Below, piece by piece: positions 17,667-26,895 of a stretch of 64,000 bases of DNA; position 1 is the first letter of the stretch, and each line of letters begins with the position of its first letter. The position numbers were made by a program, and so were the translations under genes. The notes beneath the pieces were generated by a model. The model was given only the letters and a program-made list of their open reading frames with translations, made no database searches and had not been told where the DNA came from. Origin of the DNA: Rhodospirillales bacterium (GTDB lineage: Bacteria > Pseudomonadota > Alphaproteobacteria > SMXQ01); assembly GCA_018666775.1 (NCBI GenBank), contig JABIXC010000004.1:1-64000 (forward strand), written 5' to 3'.

Positions 17667-19628
17667 ATGAGCGAAAAGACCGAAACAGAAGCTGAAACAA
17701 CCGGTAAAACCGGGGATAAAACAGGCGCAAAGCCCCAGCCTTGGGATGCCAGTGAATATAAAACCTTCGCCGGGCGCATGGATGTGCGGGTGATGCGGTC
17801 GTTATTGCCGTTTTTATGGTCTGCAAACGGGTTTGAACTGCGTCTGCGCGTGGTTATTGCCCTGTCGCTTCTGCTGGTGGCTATTGCCGCCAATGTTGGC
17901 GTGCCCATTGTCTATAAACAGGCCGTGGATGCCCTGACCCCGGGGGCAGGGATGGCCATTGCGTTGCCCCTTGCCATGATCGGGGCATATGGCTTGTTGC
18001 GATTGGTGTCTACGGCATCGGGTGAAATTCGCGACGCGGTCTTTGCCAAGGTGACCCAGCGTTCCATTCGTACCGTGGCCCGTCGGGTGTTTGAACATCT
18101 TCACAGCCTTAGCCTGCGGTTTCATCTGGATCGCCAGACCGGGGGATTATCGCGTGCCATTGAACGCGGTATGAAAGGCATCGAATTTACCCTGGCCTTT
18201 ATGTTGTTTTCCATCATCCCGACCATTCTGGAAATTCTGGTGGTCTGCGTCATTTTATGGGTGATGTATGATATCTGGTTTGCCTTGGCCACCTTTGTCA
18301 CCATTGGATCGTATATTGCCTTTACCCTGATGATTACCGAATGGCGATTGCGGTTTCGCAGGGAAATGAATGCGCGCGATCAAGAAGCCAGCACCCGGGC
18401 CATCGATTCACTTCTAAATTTTGAAACCGTAAAATATTTCGGCAATGAAGACCATGAAGCGCGGCGGTATGACCATGCGCTGGAACGCTATGAAGTGGCG
18501 GCGGTCAAGAACAAGACGTCATTGTCGCTTTTAAACATCGGACAAGCGATCATCATTTCCAGTGGCTTGACCGGGGTTATGGTCATGGCCGGCACCCGGG
18601 TTACCGAAGGCACCATGACCATTGGTGATTTTGTTTTGGTCGTGACCTATTTGATGCAGCTTTATTTGCCGCTGGGATTTTTGGGATATGTGTACCGCGA
18701 GGTAAAACAGTCGCTGGCCGATATGGAGAGCATGTTCAGCCTGATCCATGTGCACGCCGATGTGACCGACAATGATGATGCAAAAGCACTGGAATTATCG
18801 GGCGGGGAAATCGTTTTTGAAAATGTATCCTTTTCCTATCAGCCCAACCGCGCCATTTTGAAAAACGTATCCTTTCGGGTGCCCGCTGGTCGCAAGGTGG
18901 CCATCGTTGGGCCCAGTGGTGCCGGGAAATCCACCCTGTCGCGGTTGTTGTTCCGGTTTTACGATGTCAATGATGGGCGGATTACCATTGATGGTCAGGA
19001 TCTGCGCGCTGTCACTCAGGAATCCCTGCGCGCTGCCATTGGCATTGTGCCCCAGGATACCGTCTTGTTTAACGAAACCATTGATTACAACATCGCCTAT
19101 GGCCGCCCCGGGGCCGATGATGCGGCCATCAAAGATGCGGCACGGGTGGCGGCCATTCACAACTTTATTGTTTCCACGCCTGAGGGCTATGCCACCCGGG
19201 TGGGGGAACGGGGCCTGAAACTATCGGGCGGTGAAAAACAGCGTGTAGCCATTGCGCGAACCATGTTGAAAAAACCCACCATTTTAGTTTTTGATGAAGC
19301 GACCAGTGCCCTTGATTCCCAAACCGAAAAAGAAATTCAGGGGGCATTGCATGATGTTGCCGTCAACCACACCACACTGGTTATTGCCCACCGGTTGTCC
19401 ACGGTGATCGATGCCGACGAAATTCTGGTTATGGAACATGGTGAAATTGTTGAACGTGGCACCCACGCAGCGTTGTTGGCCGCCAAAGGCACCTATGGTG
19501 CCATGTGGGCGCGCCAGCAAGAAGCGGCCCAGTTAAAGGAAACGCTGGCCCATGATCTGGGTGAAGCAATGGCGGCCGAAGAGATGGAGTCTGAGGGTTT
19601 GAGCCAGGAAAATCTCAAGAAAATCTGA
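17667..19628 (+). CDS. ATM1-type ABC exporter (half-transporter, fused TMD-NBD)
   Basis: A 653-residue inner-membrane ABC exporter. About 40 variable N-terminal residues precede a six-helix membrane domain (about 55-345). The ATPase has Walker A GPSGAGKST at 415-423, signature LSGGEKQRVAIARTML, Walker B ILVFDEATSALD and the H-loop IAHRLSTV. The loop motif LLNFETVKYFGNEDHEARRY (about 249-268) is the hallmark of the ATM1/HMT1 subfamily, where this region contacts glutathione conjugates. Homologues move glutathione-linked sulfur or metal species and relieve heavy-metal stress; mitochondrial Atm1 descends from this alphaproteobacterial group. It acts as a homodimer. It appears to be transcribed alone. 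Confidence 0.93.
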   Translation: MSEKTETEAETTGKTGDKTGAKPQPWDASEYKTFAGRMDVRVMRSLLPFLWSANGFELRLRVVIALSLLLVAIAANVGVPIVYKQAVDALTPGAGMAIALPLAMIGAYGLLRLVSTASGEIRDAVFAKVTQRSIRTVARRVFEHLHSLSLRFHLDRQTGGLSRAIERGMKGIEFTLAFMLFSIIPTILEILVVCVILWVMYDIWFALATFVTIGSYIAFTLMITEWRLRFRREMNARDQEASTRAIDSLLNFETVKYFGNEDHEARRYDHALERYEVAAVKNKTSLSLLNIGQAIIISSGLTGVMVMAGTRVTEGTMTIGDFVLVVTYLMQLYLPLGFLGYVYREVKQSLADMESMFSLIHVHADVTDNDDAKALELSGGEIVFENVSFSYQPNRAILKNVSFRVPAGRKVAIVGPSGAGKSTLSRLLFRFYDVNDGRITIDGQDLRAVTQESLRAAIGIVPQDTVLFNETIDYNIAYGRPGADDAAIKDAARVAAIHNFIVSTPEGYATRVGERGLKLSGGEKQRVAIARTMLKKPTILVFDEATSALDSQTEKEIQGALHDVAVNHTTLVIAHRLSTVIDADEILVMEHGEIVERGTHAALLAAKGTYGAMWARQQEAAQLKETLAHDLGEAMAAEEMESEGLSQENLKKI

Positions 19629-19709
19629 TTTTTTGCCTTCAATGGGCTTTGCCTATATCCTTTCCCCAGACCTGCATTTAGACAGGATCGACACAGGGAA
19701 GGATGTATT

Positions 19710-21425
19710 ATGGCTTATGACATTTTGATCAAGGGCGGCACAGTGATTGATGGCACTGGCCTGCCGGGGTTTCCGGCCGATATCGGGGTCAGCGACGGCC
19801 GGATTGCCGCCATTGGTGATCTTTCTGGTGAAGCGGCCGATGAGATTATTGATGCCGATGGCCATGTGGTGGCACCGGGGTTTGTCGATGGCCACACCCA
19901 TATGGATGCACAAATTTTTTGGGATCATATCGGGCGCAATTCCTGTTGGCATGGCGTCACATCCGTGGTCATGGGCAATTGTGGATTTACTTTGGCACCT
20001 TGTGCTGCGGACGAAAAAGATTTGGTGTTGCACAATTTTGAACGGGCCGAAGACATTCCACCCGAAGCCATGAATGCAGGCATTCCCTGGAGCTGGACCA
20101 GCTTTACCGAATATATGGATGCCCTTGATGCCCTGCCCAAGGGCATGAATTATGCGGGCTATGTTGGTCATTCTGCCCTTCGCACCCATGTCATGGGAAA
20201 GCGCGCCATGGAAGAAACGGCGACGCCTGAAGACATGGAAGCCATGAAAGAATCCTTAAGAGAAGCCATGCAGGCAGGAGCGCTGGGGCTTTCAACCTCT
20301 CGGACCCAGGCCCATCGCACGCCCGAAGGCATGCCAGTGGCAAGCCGCCTGTCTTCATGGGAAGAATTCTGTGAACTGGTGGATGTGTTGCGGGAACTCG
20401 ATTGCGGCATCGTGCAGATGGCGCGGGAAAACATCATTCAGGACCCTGTCAAACGGGCCGATGAACATGCACGGGTCAAGGCTTTGGCCTTGAAATCTGG
20501 CCGTCCCTTCACGTTTGGCAGTTCCTGGTCGAAACGCAATCAGCCTGATGTCTGGCGTGATCAGTTTAAGATGGTGGATGAAACCAATGCCGAAGGCGGC
20601 AAGATGCTGATCCAGGCAACGGCAACCTGGAACGGATCGTTGCGATCGTTTGAGACCATGACCCCATATGATTACATCCCCGTTTGGAAAGAGTTCCGGG
20701 AACTGCCCCTTGAGGAACAAGAAGCAGGATTGCGGGACCCAGAAATGCGGAAAAAATTGGTGGATGCGGTGAATGCCCATACCCACAAGCCAGACCCGGC
20801 CCTGCCCAATGCATTCCAGCGTGCGGTCGATTGGGATTGGGTGTTTCCGTTAACCCAGCCCCTGCCGCCCCATCCATCACTGGCTGATATTGCCAAGGAA
20901 CGGGGTGTAGAACCCATCGATGCCTTTATCGATTTGGCATTGGAAAATCATTTGAAGATTTTCTTTGTTCAGCCCAGCAACAATGAAGATCAGGATTTTG
21001 TGTTGGCGCTGATTCGCCACCCCCATTCCGTGGTGACGTTTTCAGATTCAGGTGCCCATGTCGCAACCACCATCAATCCAATTCACGGCCACCTTTTAGG
21101 CCATTGGGTGCGAGATAAAAATGCACTCACCCTGGAAGCGGCGATTCGCAAGATCACCTTTGATCTTGCAAGCTTTTGGGGATTGAAAGAACGGGGATGG
21201 CTGCATGAAGGCTATCATGCGGATATCGTCATATTTGATCCCGACACCATTGCGCCCAGCATGCCAACCTTGTTGCATGATCTGCCCGCCGGTGCGCCGC
21301 GCATTGACCAAAAAGCCACAGGCATTATGGCCACCATCGTCAATGGTCAGGTGTTTATCCGCGACAATGAACATACCGGCGCACATCCGGGCCAGTTATT
21401 GCGTGGTGAAATGGCGCAAAATTAA
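19710..21425 (+). CDS. N-acyl-D-amino-acid deacylase (D-aminoacylase)-like amidohydrolase
   Basis: A 571-residue member of the dihydroorotase/urease-type amidohydrolases. The start MAYDILIKGGTVIDGTGLPG leads to the metal-binding HTHMD motif in FVDGHTHMDAQIFWDHIGRN (about 66). The family Cys-containing loop VVMGNCGFTLAPC follows, and the C-terminal half includes VTFSDSGAHV with the catalytic Asp. These enzymes release D-amino acids from N-acyl-D-amino acids or act on related cyclic amides. AGGGAAGG precedes the ATG. A VOC protein and a TauD-family dioxygenase follow in the same direction within 80 bases, so a joint catabolic operon is plausible. The exact substrate is not determined. Confidence 0.88.
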   Translation: MAYDILIKGGTVIDGTGLPGFPADIGVSDGRIAAIGDLSGEAADEIIDADGHVVAPGFVDGHTHMDAQIFWDHIGRNSCWHGVTSVVMGNCGFTLAPCAADEKDLVLHNFERAEDIPPEAMNAGIPWSWTSFTEYMDALDALPKGMNYAGYVGHSALRTHVMGKRAMEETATPEDMEAMKESLREAMQAGALGLSTSRTQAHRTPEGMPVASRLSSWEEFCELVDVLRELDCGIVQMARENIIQDPVKRADEHARVKALALKSGRPFTFGSSWSKRNQPDVWRDQFKMVDETNAEGGKMLIQATATWNGSLRSFETMTPYDYIPVWKEFRELPLEEQEAGLRDPEMRKKLVDAVNAHTHKPDPALPNAFQRAVDWDWVFPLTQPLPPHPSLADIAKERGVEPIDAFIDLALENHLKIFFVQPSNNEDQDFVLALIRHPHSVVTFSDSGAHVATTINPIHGHLLGHWVRDKNALTLEAAIRKITFDLASFWGLKERGWLHEGYHADIVIFDPDTIAPSMPTLLHDLPAGAPRIDQKATGIMATIVNGQVFIRDNEHTGAHPGQLLRGEMAQN

Positions 21426-21501
21426 GCTTCGTTTCAGGCTAGTTTTGCCTTCACTTAGGGGTCTTTGATTCTTAATTTTTATCTTCAGGGGAGTAAGTAA
21501 T

Positions 21502-21942
21502 TTGCGTTACCTTCACAGCGCCATCCGTGTATCAGACCTTGATGCCACGTTGGATTTTTTCTGCAATGTATTGGGTTTCGTGTTGATCCGCCGCAATGAT
21601 AAAGAAAAGGCGCGATACACCTCTGTTCGTCTTGCCGCACCAGAAGATGTGGAAAAGGCAAAGAATGAAAACACCTCGATGATAGAGCTGACCCATAATT
21701 GGGACCCGGAAACCTATGATGGCGGGCGCAATTTTGGCCATCTGGCCTTTGAAGTGGATGATATCTATGACGTATGCCAACGGTTGATGGACAGCGGCAC
21801 GGTGATCAATCGCCCGCCCCGGGATGGGCACATGGCCTTTGCCAAGACACCCGATGGTATTTCTCTGGAATTGCTGCAAAAGGATGGCTCGCTGCCCATC
21901 AAAGAACCCTGGGCCAGCATGGAAAACACCGGAACCTGGTAG
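21502..21942 (+). CDS. Glyoxalase I-like VOC protein
   Basis: A 146-residue VOC protein close to lactoylglutathione lyase in style. Two modules are visible: LRYLHSAIRVSDLDATLDFF (about 1-20) and the glyoxalase-like MIELTHNWDPETYDGGRNFG with HLAFEVDDIYDVCQ (about 55-92). They end in DGISLELLQKDGS. The metal ligands would be His5, Glu56, His76 and Glu127 by analogy, counted approximately. The start is TTG 21502 with GGGGAG upstream, an uncommon start codon that may keep expression low. The following TauD-type gene begins 6 bases after its stop. Confidence 0.85.
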   Translation: MRYLHSAIRVSDLDATLDFFCNVLGFVLIRRNDKEKARYTSVRLAAPEDVEKAKNENTSMIELTHNWDPETYDGGRNFGHLAFEVDDIYDVCQRLMDSGTVINRPPRDGHMAFAKTPDGISLELLQKDGSLPIKEPWASMENTGTW

Positions 21943-21948
21943 GGCATC

Positions 21949-22806
21949 ATGACATCCATCACCATCACGCCTTTATCTGATGCACTGGGCGCAGAAGTAA
22001 CCGGCATTGATGCGGCAAATCTGGGGGACGATGATTTTGAAACCTTGCGCGATGCATTTCATGAACATCTGGTCTTGGCGGTGCGCGATCAAAACTTGAC
22101 CCCGGCCCAACAGACGGCGTTCAGCCGACGGTTTGGGGAAATCCAGTATCACATCAATTCTGAATACAAAATGGTGGACCAGCCAGAGGTTCTGATCTTG
22201 TCGACAGAAATCAAGGATGGAAAAAATGTTGGTGTTCCTGATGCGGGCAGTGACTGGCATTCCGATCATGCCTATGTGGACCAGCCTACGGCCTATACCA
22301 TCTTGCAATCCGTCATCGTGCCAAAGGTGGGGGGTGATACGGAATGGACCTCCATGGCGGCAGCCTATGAAGCCTTAGGGGGTGATATGAAGGAACGGCT
22401 TCAGGGCCTGACCGGCATCCACAGTTTCAACCGCGCGCGAAATGCACGGATGACACGGCCAACGCGGCATAAAGATGAAGCCGCCTATTTCGCCGAACGC
22501 TCTCCTCCGGATGCCTTCCACCCGATTGTGCGAACCCATCCCGTGACCGGGCGAAAGGCGCTGTTCATCAGTCCCCGGTTTACCATTGGCATTCGCGACA
22601 TGGATGATGCAGAGGCCCAGCCGCTTTTGGATGAATTATTCACCCATATTGGGGATCAAAAATTTGTCTATCACCATCAATGGCGGATGGGCGATTTGAT
22701 GATGTGGGATAACCGGGCAACCTTGCACCTTGCCTGTGGCGGGGTGGTGGCCCCAGAGGTCCGGCGCATGCATCGCACGACGATTATGGGCGAAATTCCG
22801 GTTTAG
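21949..22806 (+). CDS. TauD/TfdA family dioxygenase (third copy)
   Basis: A 285-residue Fe(II)/2-oxoglutarate dioxygenase. It opens ITITPLSDALGAEVTGIDAA, as in TfdA-like enzymes. The iron HxD is in SDWHSDHAYVDQPT (about residue 104), with the distal His in NRATLHLACGG (about 263). The 2-oxoglutarate Arg is in RRMHRTTIMGE. It lies six bases after the glyoxalase-like gene, implying coupling. It is different enough from the pair at 2-4 kb that a separate substrate is likely. Which acid or sulfonate it oxidises is unknown. Confidence 0.88.
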   Translation: MTSITITPLSDALGAEVTGIDAANLGDDDFETLRDAFHEHLVLAVRDQNLTPAQQTAFSRRFGEIQYHINSEYKMVDQPEVLILSTEIKDGKNVGVPDAGSDWHSDHAYVDQPTAYTILQSVIVPKVGGDTEWTSMAAAYEALGGDMKERLQGLTGIHSFNRARNARMTRPTRHKDEAAYFAERSPPDAFHPIVRTHPVTGRKALFISPRFTIGIRDMDDAEAQPLLDELFTHIGDQKFVYHHQWRMGDLMMWDNRATLHLACGGVVAPEVRRMHRTTIMGEIPV

Positions 22807-22810
22807 GTGT

Positions 22811-23497
22811 TTAAGCCTTGCGCGTGGCGGTGACTTCTATTTCCACCAGTTTTCCTTTTGCGGAATAGCCTTCGACGAAGCGAATTTCAAATCGCGGCGG
22901 CAGGGACGGAGCAATGGTCAAAAATAAATCGCGCATGTCTTGTACGGTTTGGCTTTCATGAAGATAGCAGCTGACCTGTTGCACCTGATCCCAGCTGCTA
23001 TTTGCTTCCCCCAGATATTCGGTGATGCGCGGCAGAATGTTGGTGGTGACTTGCTGTTTCAATGTATCAAGCACCGCAGTTTGGCCCGATAAAATCATTA
23101 ATGGTCCATAGGTGAAATAACGGCACGGGGTGCGGGGCGGGTCGTTTTCTCGGATCACCTTTTCAAGGCCTGCTTGAGGTCTGATGGCAATCATATCCAT
23201 TTTTGTGGCCGCCTTCGTTGCGAACAGTTTTGGCGCGATATAGCTCGATGTTGCGGTGCGCGCCGGCCCGGTAAGGGTGGCAGCACGCACATCACTGCCT
23301 TGATCGCGGGACAGGCGGTCGCGCCCAAACAGGCGGCTGCGCACGGTGTTTTCAAGGCTTAAGCCATGGGAATCCAGAACCGTTTCAAACGCATCAAAGA
23401 TGGCTTTTGTGCCGGCTTCCGGGCTGGCACCCTCGGGCGCTTCTGCGGACAGTTCAATGAATTCAAACCCCAACCAGTTAAGAACCTGAACCTGCAT
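22811..23497 (-). CDS. RidA/YjgF-like protein, duplicated-domain form
   Basis: The 228-residue length is about twice that of a single RidA domain. The C-terminal half (about 115-228: YFTYGPLMILSGQTAVLDTL … YLHESQTVQDMRDLF … VEIEVTATRKA) shows the RidA fold well. The N-terminal half (FEFIELSAEAPEGAS … SLENTVRSRLFGRDRLSRD) looks like a diverged second copy. Single-domain RidA hydrolyses reactive enamines and imines; the catalytic Arg (normally about 105) is not clearly identifiable here. AAGGAG precedes the ATG. The MFS gene upstream ends 16 bases away, so it is probably the last gene of the leftward operon starting near 25.7 kb. Confidence 0.75.
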   Translation of the reverse strand: MQVQVLNWLGFEFIELSAEAPEGASPEAGTKAIFDAFETVLDSHGLSLENTVRSRLFGRDRLSRDQGSDVRAATLTGPARTATSSYIAPKLFATKAATKMDMIAIRPQAGLEKVIRENDPPRTPCRYFTYGPLMILSGQTAVLDTLKQQVTTNILPRITEYLGEANSSWDQVQQVSCYLHESQTVQDMRDLFLTIAPSLPPRFEIRFVEGYSAKGKLVEIEVTATRKA

Positions 23498-23513
23498 GTG
23501 TTTGCTCCTTTGA

Positions 23514-24743
23514 TTACTGCGAAGAAAAATGTGTCAGGCGTGAAACTTTGATGGCAACGATAAAAAGCAGCACCAAAAGCACGCTGCCGACCATCATGAA
23601 CGCATTTTCAAGGCCCCAAAATTCAACGCTCACCCCCATGATGATGGGCATGATTGTCATGGCAAGACGGTTGGCACTGGCCCGCAGGCCCACGGCCTTG
23701 CCCTGGTTGTTGGCATCGGCCGATTTGGAAACGATGTTCAGCATCAAGGGCTGGATGGTGCCAATGGCAAGCCCCCGGCACATGATGGCGACCATCAACA
23801 AGACATAGGTGCCCATCAACGGCGTAATGGCGATACAGACAATGGATAAGGCAACGGCTGCAATCATGACCCAATAGCGGTTAAAGGCCTTTGCCAATGG
23901 GGCGGCAACCAATGAACCAAATGCACCGGCCAACAGAAAGCCAGATAGCAGCGTGCCAATCAGGGTGCCGCTGAAATTAATGCTTTCAAGATAAACCACA
24001 TAAAATGAACTTTGGATGCCCTGTCCGGATTGGCGCAGGATTGCCACCACCACCACCAACAAGATGGGCGGCAAGGACAGTAATTTGAAGGCATCGGTGT
24101 AGCTTGAAAGTTTTGGGCGGAAATCGCCCAGTCGGGGCCGTTCCGGTGGGGTCGCAATTTCTTTGGCGCTTTTGGGCAACAGGCTGATACCAAGAAGCAT
24201 GCCAGACGTCCACAGTGAGACAAAGCCGAATGCCCCCCATGCCCCCAGATAATCCCATGCGGCACCGATTGCTGGTGGGCCAAGGACACTGCCGATGCGT
24301 GTTGCAAACGCCAGTCGCCCGGCATAAAGCGTCTCACCCTTCATGCGCTGTCCGATCAATGCCTGGGTGCTGATCCAGGCCATGGAAACCGATAATCCAA
24401 CGATCATCTGCAAAATGACCAGCGCTATAAGCCATGGCATGACTGGATAGAGCAGGGAAACGCACACCACGAGAGAACCAAAGGTCCAGATCATCCGGCG
24501 TGCGCCAATGCGATCAATGAGCGCGCCACCGGGAATGGAAAGCAAAAGCGGCATGAACGTGTAACTGCCAAGGGCAATGCCAATCCACATGGGGGATGCA
24601 TCCAGCTTTAGCGCCCAAAGGGGGACGATCACCCAGATCAGGTTAGACGTGCCGCTGGAAAAAATGCCGCAAATATAGACCGCAAGCTGCAAACGCAGGG
24701 TGATGGGTTCTGCAGGGGCTGGTGTGGAAGGTGACGTGCTCAA
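23514..24743 (-). CDS. Major facilitator superfamily transporter
   Basis: A 409-residue membrane protein with twelve predicted helices. It has MFS-type loops such as GGALIDRIGARRMIW between helices 2 and 3, near residues 68-82. The C-terminal half includes LLSGFLLAGAFGSLVAAPLAKAFN. I choose TTG 24743, because its bases overlap the TGA stop of the preceding MAPEG gene (TTGA), suggesting coupled translation. A longer frame upstream would overlap that gene deeply and lacks transporter character. The substrate is unknown. Confidence 0.85.
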   Translation of the reverse strand: MSTSPSTPAPAEPITLRLQLAVYICGIFSSGTSNLIWVIVPLWALKLDASPMWIGIALGSYTFMPLLLSIPGGALIDRIGARRMIWTFGSLVVCVSLLYPVMPWLIALVILQMIVGLSVSMAWISTQALIGQRMKGETLYAGRLAFATRIGSVLGPPAIGAAWDYLGAWGAFGFVSLWTSGMLLGISLLPKSAKEIATPPERPRLGDFRPKLSSYTDAFKLLSLPPILLVVVVAILRQSGQGIQSSFYVVYLESINFSGTLIGTLLSGFLLAGAFGSLVAAPLAKAFNRYWVMIAAVALSIVCIAITPLMGTYVLLMVAIMCRGLAIGTIQPLMLNIVSKSADANNQGKAVGLRASANRLAMTIMPIIMGVSVEFWGLENAFMMVGSVLLVLLFIVAIKVSRLTHFSSQ

Positions 24744-25162
24744 AGGGCGGCAGATGCCGCGATCATGCCCATCCAGATAAGGCAGATAATCTGGGTGAAG
24801 AAAAACAGGAACCGTAATGCGACGGTTAGGCTGGTTTCTGTGCACAGGATATGAATCACCGTCTGGAAAATACGCGCCGCCATAAAGCCAATGGCAAGAT
24901 CATCCAGCAGTGGCAATTTTAGGCCCATGGCGGTAATGACCACCACGATGGCGCCATAAACCGGAAGGTTTTCAAGGCAATTGGCGTGGGCCCGCATGGC
25001 CCGACGATAGGCAGGCGATCCATGGGGGGTGTCTGCTGGAAAATCAGTGAACGTCGCGGTGCCATTCAGTATTTGCCGCCAGCGCAGAATGCTAACACCG
25101 CCAAGCAGGGTTAAAAGGGTCCAGCCTGCAAAGCCCAGCAGTATAAAAAGGGGTGTTGTCAT
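24740..25162 (-). CDS. MAPEG family membrane protein
   Basis: A 140-residue protein with four hydrophobic helices. It carries the MAPEG signature pattern in AYRRAMRAHANCLENLPVYG (about 51-70), where the conserved Arg-Ala-x-x-Asn-x-x-Glu-Asn/Leu motif of membrane-associated eicosanoid/glutathione proteins is seen. Bacterial members may act as membrane glutathione transferases or peroxidases, but most are uncharacterised. It is 24 bases after the cupin gene and overlaps the MFS start by four bases, so it is embedded in a leftward operon. Confidence 0.85.
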   Translation of the reverse strand: MTTPLFILLGFAGWTLLTLLGGVSILRWRQILNGTATFTDFPADTPHGSPAYRRAMRAHANCLENLPVYGAIVVVITAMGLKLPLLDDLAIGFMAARIFQTVIHILCTETSLTVALRFLFFFTQIICLIWMGMIAASAAL

Positions 25163-25186
25163 AGGGTACGCCTCAATTTTTTGTGG

Positions 25187-25711
25187 TTAGGCCTCAGCCA
25201 GAATTTTGTCTTTTTTCGGATCAAACCGATACCGTGGCATGTGATCCAGATCACAGCCCGTTATACGAATGACCCACGCCTTTTCGGGGTGTTGGGTGGA
25301 ATGGATGGCACCGGGGCCATAAACTTGTGCCGTGCCGGGTGTGATGGTGTGGCGGTCTGCAACTTCCAACTCGGCATGGTCAGCATCGGCAGCATTGGCT
25401 CGGCGCCAGATGGTAATGTTGGTGGCGCCCGTGATGTTGCCATAGATGGCCCAGGCTGTGCCATGGGAATGGGGATTGCCACTTTTTCCTGCCGCCTGAA
25501 CATGGGCCAGCACGTAAAAATCTGTGTCGGTGTCGTGATAGAGCACTCGTTTACCGATGGGCGTGTCATCACTATACGTTTCAGAAACAAAGTCTGGGTT
25601 GTTCAAAAGATTAACCAGATTGCTTTTGATCTGGGTTAGCTGTGTATCATCAGAACCCTGTAGCAAGAGGTCATGAGAATCGGTGCAGAATTGGTCGAGC
25701 GTATAAGCCAT
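25187..25711 (-). CDS. Cysteine-dioxygenase-like cupin protein
   Basis: A 174-residue cupin of the cysteine dioxygenase type. The metal site is seen in NPHSHGTAWAIYGNITG (H-x-H, about residues 80-96), with the third His near PGAIHSTQHPEKAW (about 134). The GTAWAIYG stretch is typical of small bacterial relatives that replace the canonical CDO motif. A role in oxidising a thiol or other small acid is plausible, not proven. GGGGGG precedes the ATG. It leads a leftward operon with MAPEG, MFS and RidA-like genes. Confidence 0.78.
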   Translation of the reverse strand: MAYTLDQFCTDSHDLLLQGSDDTQLTQIKSNLVNLLNNPDFVSETYSDDTPIGKRVLYHDTDTDFYVLAHVQAAGKSGNPHSHGTAWAIYGNITGATNITIWRRANAADADHAELEVADRHTITPGTAQVYGPGAIHSTQHPEKAWVIRITGCDLDHMPRYRFDPKKDKILAEA

Positions 25712-25936
25712 AGTGCCCCCCTTGGGATGGTTGTGTTTTCATTAGGCTTAAGGTACGAAAATCCTGACCCTGCGGCAAGGGGTGCGAGAAAACATTGGTT
25801 TTAGGGTGCTAAACTGGATTTCCTGAGCGAGGGATGTGTGCTGGTCAGATGGGGGATCAAAGAACCCGGTTGAATGTTTGATTGTGCTCGTCGATAATTT
25901 ATCTTCTAGACGATATGCAAAAGATCGGAGAAATTG

Positions 25937-26881
25937 GTGACGGAACCTAGTCCTAAAAATTATGCTTATGATCTTGTGAGTGCGCTGGATGCTGTGGTGG
26001 GCGTTCGTTCAACGGTCCCTTCCGATGCCCACAGCGCCGACCGCCTTGGGACCGAGCGTTCTGGCAATGGTTGCATTATTTCTGATGATGGGTTGGTGGT
26101 CACCGTTGGCTATCTTATCACCGAGGCGGAAAGCATTTGGTTGGTTGCCAATGATGAACGGGTTATTCCCGCCCATGTTGTGGGCAGGGATCAGGAATCG
26201 GGTCTGGCTTTGATTCAGGCCCTTGAACCGCTGGGGATGGTCCCTTTGAAGCTTGGCAATTCGGCCGATGTGATGGTCGGAGAGCGCGTGGTGGTTGCCG
26301 GCGGCGGCGGGCTTATGAACGCCGTTGATGCCGAAGTTGTGGCCAAACAGGAATTCGCCGGATATTGGGAATATCTGCTGGACGAAGCCATCTACACCAC
26401 GCCCGCCCATCCCCATTGGGCCGGTGCAGCGGTGATCGGTGCCGGTGGTGGGCTTGTGGGGGTTGGTTCACTTTACGTGCAACAAGTCACCCAGAACAGC
26501 AGCCCCATTGATGTAAACATGATCATCCCCATTGATCTGATGCCGCCCATTGTTGACGATCTCATGCGATACGGTCAGACCTCCCGGCCCCCTCGGCCCT
26601 GGATCGGCATGCAAGCAACAGAATTTGGCGACAATTTGGTGGTGGTGGGGGTAACGGATGGCGGGCCTGCGGCCAATTCCGATATTCGGGTTGGGGATGT
26701 GGTCATTGGAACGGGTGCCAAACCCGTCGACAGCCTTGGCGATCTATTCCGCCAAATCTGGGCTTTGGGGGATGCGGGGGTTTCGGTTCCCATCAATATA
26801 TTCAGGAACGGCGAACAGATAGAGATATTGGTTCGATCCGAAGATCGAACCCGCAATTATAAAATGCCGAAATTACATTAA
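25937..26881 (+). CDS. HtrA/DegP-like protein with all three catalytic residues replaced (pseudoprotease) plus PDZ
   Basis: About 314 residues. The trypsin-like region (about 15-200) aligns with DegQ/DegP by its ordered motifs. The His motif (usually TNNHV) reads TVGYLI (Tyr59), the Asp motif reads GRDQESGLALIQ (Gly89) and the Ser motif (usually GNSGG) reads HWAGAAVIG (Ala162). The protein should therefore be proteolytically inactive. A PDZ domain follows (about 215-300: PWIGMQATEFGD … GGPAANSDIRVGDVVIGTG). No signal peptide is evident, so it may be cytoplasmic. GTG 25937 is six bases after GGAG; TTG 25934 is an alternative. An alpha/beta hydrolase gene follows at 15 bases. A binding or scaffold role is inferred. 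Confidence 0.82.
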   Translation: MTEPSPKNYAYDLVSALDAVVGVRSTVPSDAHSADRLGTERSGNGCIISDDGLVVTVGYLITEAESIWLVANDERVIPAHVVGRDQESGLALIQALEPLGMVPLKLGNSADVMVGERVVVAGGGGLMNAVDAEVVAKQEFAGYWEYLLDEAIYTTPAHPHWAGAAVIGAGGGLVGVGSLYVQQVTQNSSPIDVNMIIPIDLMPPIVDDLMRYGQTSRPPRPWIGMQATEFGDNLVVVGVTDGGPAANSDIRVGDVVIGTGAKPVDSLGDLFRQIWALGDAGVSVPINIFRNGEQIEILVRSEDRTRNYKMPKLH

Positions 26882-26895
26882 GGCGGGGGAGCCAA

